Shown in pieces: positions 59,295 through 64,000 of a stretch of 64,000 bases of DNA (position 1 is the stretch's first letter; every line of letters starts with the position of its first letter). Source of the stretch: Sequoia sempervirens (Eukaryota > Streptophyta > Pinopsida > Cupressales > Cupressaceae); assembly GCA_007258455.2 (NCBI GenBank), contig VDFB02139124.1, positions 1-64,000 of the forward strand, in the 5' to 3' direction. The position numbers and the translations under genes are program-made. The notes beneath the pieces are model-generated. The model worked only from the letters and a program-made list of their open reading frames with translations. It was not told the origin of the DNA and did not search any database.

Positions 59295-59831
59295 ATGAAA
59301 ATGGTTTATGGAAAAGGTTATGAACTCATGAAACACCTTGGATATAGTGAAAAAGGATGTGGTTCTAGTGAACAAGGTATCCATGTCCCCATCGATCCTC
59401 ACATACAACAAACAACTCATGGTCTAGGTTATTTCCCTTTCATAGAAATCGCCAAGCCTTCCGTCAACATGAATACTCTCACAAAACATACTCCTAAATT
59501 AACCTTAATTGTCATCCATCTTGAACTCCTCAACACTAGTGGTCTTGAACCTCATCCTTTACCAAACATAAAAAAAACAATGAACTCTTCATTTAATGTT
59601 AATGTCATCTCACAAGATACTAATGATTTGAATCTAATTGATTTTCCCTCCTCTTGTAAGAGTAAAAACAAAATCTTACAAACTAAAGGCCCTTGTAAAT
59701 ATATGAAAAACCAAACAACGAAAGTTGTTTCCTTCAAGCGAACCACGAGACTACCTTCTACCACTAATCAAGATGGTATCTTGTCGAGACTCCTGCAAGA
59801 ACACTTGATCACCCTCCCTCCCAGAACGTGA
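59295..59831 (+). pseudogene. Element A G-patch-like segment
   Basis: A 178-codon frame starts MKMVYGKGYELMKHLGYSEK and continues GCGSSEQGIHVPI then THGLGYFPF. This matches the G-patch layout (aromatic/hydrophobic start, MGY-G-G-LG, GI..P, GLGY) seen as an accessory RNA-binding module after the protease in some plant and animal retroelements. Downstream residues (about 60-178) are low complexity and unrecognised. Where RT would be expected after this module there is only broken sequence. Confidence 0.65.
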
Positions 59832-61155
59832 AAGAAATTCTCCTACAAGACTTCACTCTATGCATATAATAGAGTTCACAGTCACTCCACTAATGAATGT
59901 AAAGCCTTGAGATGTAAAATTCAACATTTTTTTAGGAGTTTGGTATGCTTCTATCTATGGGGGAACCTACTTCCTGTAATTGATACCAATTTTCACTCTC
60001 GCCTACATTTTATCAATCATTTCCCCACTTTTTTCCTACACTCAGTGGGGGCAAGGGGTTTAATAGCATTTTCCTTGTGTTTCACCTGTCATTGCCTCCC
60101 TTGGCTACTCATTAACCTTTCATGAACATATAATAGAAAGCTTGGGATGTGGACAACATTCCTTAAGTCAGCTTGCATACGACATCTCTTTCTCATGACG
60201 TAGCTTCTGGAAAACATATGACTTGGCATGGGGCTTTCCTAGTAAGCTCTCATTTCCTCTTCTTCTACTTTAAATAAATTTCTCATATTACTAGTGCTCG
60301 CAATCACTTTAAAGTGGGGGCATATATCACCACTCACATTTCATTGTGTGATTTTATTTTTCTTGCAATTTCCTCTCTTGAAAGAATTTGGCATAATGCT
60401 ACCTGAGATGAGACCTTGTAGTTGTCCTCTATTAGAAACAAGATGAGACCATTTTCACTTGTCCTCTATTGGAGACATTGAGCATGATGTTCCCAAAGAT
60501 GAGACATTGCACGAACTAAGAAAAATCCCTTTGAACAATCCTTGCACTATCTTTCATTGACAATGGCTATGAGTGTCAAGCATACAATGTTTTTCTTACC
60601 TCATAGAGCTTGAAAATCACTTTTCATTGTGGCACCTTATTAAAGTTATCAGGATGTATAAATTTGGTATTTTTTGAGTGGGAAGTCTATTTCGAGGCAC
60701 AACCTTTCCCGTAGCCACCTATTTATTCGAGTGCATACCAACTAGTGTATGTTTCTCACCTTTGGGATTTCTCACCCCATGGACAATCAGAAGTTTCATG
60801 GCCCCAAAGTTAGTATGTTGTGGACTTCTCACTTGATAGAAAACAAAGAGTTTTGTCACCCCATAGTGAGTATCCATTTTATTTTTGAAGCAAACAAGCC
60901 TAGATCTAATCCACAATAGGCTAGACAAACAATTGAAGCTTGATCCTCCTTTTTCATTTCATCTTCTTTCTTGCCATTCCATGATTATGTATCTTGATGG
61001 TTTGACCTAATGGTTTTAGATCCTGGGGGCTTGGCCAGCTCGTTTCATCTTTTTCATTCTTTCTCATCTACATCACTACACTTGGATCTCTCTTGAATTT
61101 ATACTTTAGTGTGAGTTTGAAGCAATTTCCTCCTCTCACTAAAGTGGTGGCTAAA
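59832..61155 (+). other. Element A 3' interior without recognised coding sequence
   Basis: No RT, RNase H or integrase motif was found. Two G-rich tracts (CAGTGGGGGCAAGGGG near 60046 and TTTAAAGTGGGGGCA near 60308) resemble polypurine tracts, and AAAGTGGTGGCTAAA at 61141-61155 is the one next to the LTR. 60620-61130 resembles 39110-39620. Confidence 0.6.
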
Positions 61156-62885
61156 TGTACCATAGAAAAAAGGAAACTTGTTTGACATGATAATAATTCA
61201 TGATAAATTGGACTTAATTAGGCCTTTATTCAAGTGTTGTGAGGCATTTTATGCATCCACACTAGGTCTTGGACCCTTAGAAATTGAATAGTATGCTTTT
61301 AATGATGTCTTGTAAAGGTGTTCTAAAGTGTTGTAAAGGAATTTCACACTTTTCTAGACTTAATGAACCCATTTCTCCCTAATTTAACATTATAAAATGT
61401 TTTTAATAACATTATCACATTAATTTAGAAGGTTTTTGAATTAAACTTAATTTTATTCTAGTGTTGTAAAGCTTATATAATCACACTTTCACATTTAATT
61501 ATCTATCCCTATCCTTATTTGAACTTTAACTCATCACTAATAGGCCCCTATTAACCCTTATTGTGCATCTTGAGGCAATAGTTGATAAAATACCAAACAA
61601 AGTTGCATTTTACACCTTATTTCCTTTTCTCTTGGCATCCTAGCTATCAGAACTGCCCTGTGGGACCCATTTACCATACATGGTGAATCAGTCCCATCTA
61701 GGTGGGAGCCATTCATTATGGTTGGTGAATGAGTCCCATTTGTCTCATTTTTTACCTTTGAGTGGGAACAATTGAAATTTAAGTTTATTATTTTCACATG
61801 TCAGCCTTAGGGATCCAATTTTTGGGCTAATCGGGTGGATCGCCTATAAAATTGTGTCTCTAAACCCTAAATCACAATTCATTCTTCATTATCCATCCAC
61901 AAATCTTCCATCTCAATTCAAGCAACTTAGTGTTTCATCATTTCAAGTCACCAAGATGTCAATTTTCAGACCTTCAAGGGGAGATTCTTCATGTTTTGTT
62001 GCAAAATTTCAAGATCAAGCATCATGGAAAGGTAATCAACTCCATTATTTCATGTTACATTACATTCTTTATCTATTTTGGTTTAATTACCTAAAAGGGG
62101 TTTGACCAAGGCAAACCCCCATGCCCTAACATTTAACATTTCTCTCTCTTGTCTTGTATGTTTGTAGATTTAGACATCTTGGAAGCTTGGAAATCGTTAA
62201 GAATCAAGTTGCAAATTTTTTTTTAGGTCTTGTCTTAATTTTTCCAATTCAAAAAATTAAAAAAAACTCACTTTCAGGTTCATAAATCAAGTTTTCAGAA
62301 GCAAACACCTATAGAGAATCAAACCGTAGACCAAGAGCTCTAGATTCCACCTTTGAATAATAAAAAATTCAAAAGTGGAATCATTCACCATGGGTGGTGA
62401 ATGAGTTCCAGTTCCAGGTCAAGTTTGAGTTTTCTACATTTTTAAAGACCCTTTTGTCAGAAACAAGTTCTAGCATTGTTTTGCATAACTGGAACTGATT
62501 CACCCAGAATGGCGAATGAGTCTCACCAGGCCTAAAAATCAGCATCAGTAGCATTCTAGAAACTATTTCTAGTCACCGTCCATATTCCAAGTGCACACTT
62601 TCAATCTCATTGGTTTCTATCCAGTTTTGCATTGATTTCTAGAAGTTTTTACTTAACACAAGTGTTTTCAAACAACTTGCATTTCTCTAGTTTTCATTCA
62701 ATAAACACTATCTTTCATTAGTTAGTTTCCTTTAAATTAGCTCATCTAGACCCACTTCACTCGTATTCCATCCATATTGAATTAACTTTGAATGTAAACA
62801 TGAGCATTTTATCCCTTCTTTATCCTTTTAGGTTAAAAACCCTAGAAGCGTTAGAAAGAGTTAGGGCACCAAAATCTATGTTACA
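61156..62885 (+). repeat. Element A 3' LTR, 1730 bp, uninterrupted
   Basis: It begins TGTACCATAG after the polypurine tract and ends CTATGTTACA before CTAAT. It gives the empty site for element B: CACACTTTCAATCTCATTGG near 62595-62615 reads through where the left LTR is interrupted. Confidence 0.92.
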
Positions 62886-62890
62886 CTAAT

Positions 62891-63225
62891 ATACAATATG
62901 AGGTGTAAACATAGATAAGATAAAACAATGCATATAAGTAATTGAAAAATAAATTTTCATTATTATTTCTAAATTTAAGTACTCGTATCCATTATATTTG
63001 CATTCCAAACATATTTTTAAATTACTATTTAAATGTATCCATTTTATTTAATTAGCCATGATTAAGATGGGGAAACAATTAGTTTCCTCTGCAAGACTAT
63101 AAAATGTTTTAGAAAGACATAAGTAATGTGAAATTGATATCTACAAAAATAAGATAAATGTTTAACTACCAACCTATCAAAAATACCACATGTTAATATT
63201 GTTTTGGGAGGTCACATGGAATTAT
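62891..63225. other. AT-rich sequence right of element A
   Basis: No gene was seen. Similarity to the upstream DNA of the secreted-protein gene starts near its right end. Confidence 0.4.
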
Positions 63226-63862
63226 TAGTCCAGGTTGTCTTATCCCTCTTAACATTTAGTGCCATATCAATGGAATAATGGAAACCAAAAATCATCCTCA
63301 CAAAATATATCACATGATAACATTGTTTCCATGGGGTCCACAAAATTATTAATCGACGTGGTCCTATCCTCCTACCTAACATTAATGCCATTAATGTGCA
63401 AATGGAATATTAAACCTGCTTGATGAATTTTGGCAAATTAATTATCAATTATATTATACAATCAGCCACACAATGATTAGTAAAGACCGCACATTTCGTT
63501 TTCAAAGTGAATTGCAACTCGTGGGATTGCTGACATTGTTCTTATCGTTAAAACGGAATACCACCTCCATATAAACCCTATCGCCCCCTCCAATTTTTAA
63601 TCCACGTGGTCTCATCCATCCTACCTAACATGTAATGCCATTACTATACAAACAAAATATTAAATTTGCTTGATGGATTTTAGCAAATAGATTATCAATT
63701 AGATTTTACAATCGGCCACACAAAGATCAGTAAAGACCACACATTTAGTGACATTGTTCTTGTTGTGAACAAAATATCACCTCCATATAAACCCCATCGC
63801 CTCTTCCAATTTTTCCACATCATATTTTCATTTTTCTATTTTCTTTCAGCAGAGAAAAAGCC
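63226..63862 (+). promoter_or_regulatory. Promoter region of the third secreted-protein gene copy
   Basis: It matches about 8340-8905 closely, including both copies of the TATA cassette (TATAAA at 63570-63575 and 63786-63791) and the leader CAGCAGAGAAAAAGCC before the ATG. An extra block of about 80 bases lies between the two cassettes compared with the gene at 8909. Confidence 0.85.
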
Positions 63863-64000
63863 ATGACTTCTTGCGTGAAAAGCTTCGCCTCCCTGCTCCT
63901 GCTTATTGATGAACGTGAACGTGACGATTGTAGTTCAGCAGAATCTGAAAAACTATGGAGTTCTGAATTTGGTAATTCAAACGCTTTAGATGCTCCCATC
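63863..64000 (+). pseudogene. Third copy of the secreted-protein gene, exon 1 joined to exon 2 by deletion, cut by the window end
   Basis: ATG 63863 opens SCVKSFASLLLLI, nearly identical to the signal peptide of the gene at 8909. At about 63909 the sequence jumps, without the end of exon 1 or intron 1, into exon-2 sequence (ACGTGACGATTGTAGTTCAG), but in a different reading frame. A second deletion of about 25 bases follows near 63958. The frame stays open to the window end, yet the product loses the exon-2 protein sequence, so it is read as a pseudogene. The rest lies outside the window. Confidence 0.75.

Larger units (their letters stand above)
47099..62885 (+). mobile_element. Element A: non-autonomous gypsy-like LTR retrotransposon, split by element B
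   Basis: Target duplication CTAAT at 47094-47098 and 62886-62890. Both LTRs start TGTACCATAGAAAAAAGGAA and end CTATGTTACA. The left LTR is 47099-48614 plus 56253-56515, interrupted by element B; the right LTR is 61156-62885, uninterrupted. Without B the element is about 8.1 kb. The 4.6-kb interior holds broken reading frames with a retropepsin-like and a G-patch-like segment, and no RT, RNase H or integrase motif was found on either strand. The polypurine-like AAAGTGGTGGCTAAA lies directly before the right LTR, which fixes plus orientation. Confidence 0.9.

Overview
This is a stretch of a large, repeat-rich plant nuclear genome. The evidence is Ty1/copia and Ty3/gypsy chromovirus retrotransposons, a plant-type Helitron with an RPA companion gene, GT-AG introns and AT-rich intergenic DNA. 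The density of old nested retroelements suits a gymnosperm such as a conifer, but that is inference; no host gene here fixes the species. No rRNA, tRNA or CRISPR array was seen.

Layout. 1-7740: a decayed minus-strand Ty1/copia element (RNase H, RT, integrase, gag, PBS and 5' LTR read from left to right). A small non-autonomous LTR element (800-3007, 5-bp target duplication) has inserted into its RNase H region. 7745-9554: a small family of secreted-protein genes, made up of a relic copy (7745-8216) and an apparently intact three-exon gene (8909-9554) with a duplicated TATA-box cassette. 9555-12700: local tandem repeats, two strong hairpins and an exon-like fragment. About 12.7-19.7 kb: a Helitron with a decayed Rep/PIF1-helicase gene containing introns and an intact RPA70-like gene. 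20.07-20.37 kb: an AT/AC microsatellite. 21.3-23.6 kb: unrecognised T/G-rich sequence. 25049-32677: a structurally complete Ty3/gypsy chromovirus (two LTRs of about 1.48 kb, PBS, PPT, target duplication GAATT) whose single gag-pol frame carries eight stop codons and no frameshift.

34.86-45.9 kb: a graveyard of copia LTR and gag fragments and relics of a second LTR family that recurs further right. 45880-46672: a terminal-inverted-repeat element flanked by TTAA. 47099-62885: a large element, here called A, with LTRs of about 1.7 kb and target duplication CTAAT. It encodes a retropepsin-like and a G-patch-like segment but no recognisable reverse transcriptase or integrase. Its left LTR is split by a 7.6-kb element, here called B (48615-56247, target duplication ACTTT). 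B has a CpG-rich 5' third and a 1353-codon frame with 16 in-frame stops and no frameshift. 62.9-64 kb: the promoter and start of a third copy of the secreted-protein gene.

Taken together, the window looks like a small tandem gene cluster pulled about 54 kb apart by successive transposon insertions. The only two genes that look translatable are the secreted-protein gene at 8909-9554 and the Helitron RPA-like gene at 17873-19201. The most novel items are element B, whose TG/CA ends and target duplication fit an LTR element although its two termini do not resemble each other, and the split gene family with its duplicated promoter.
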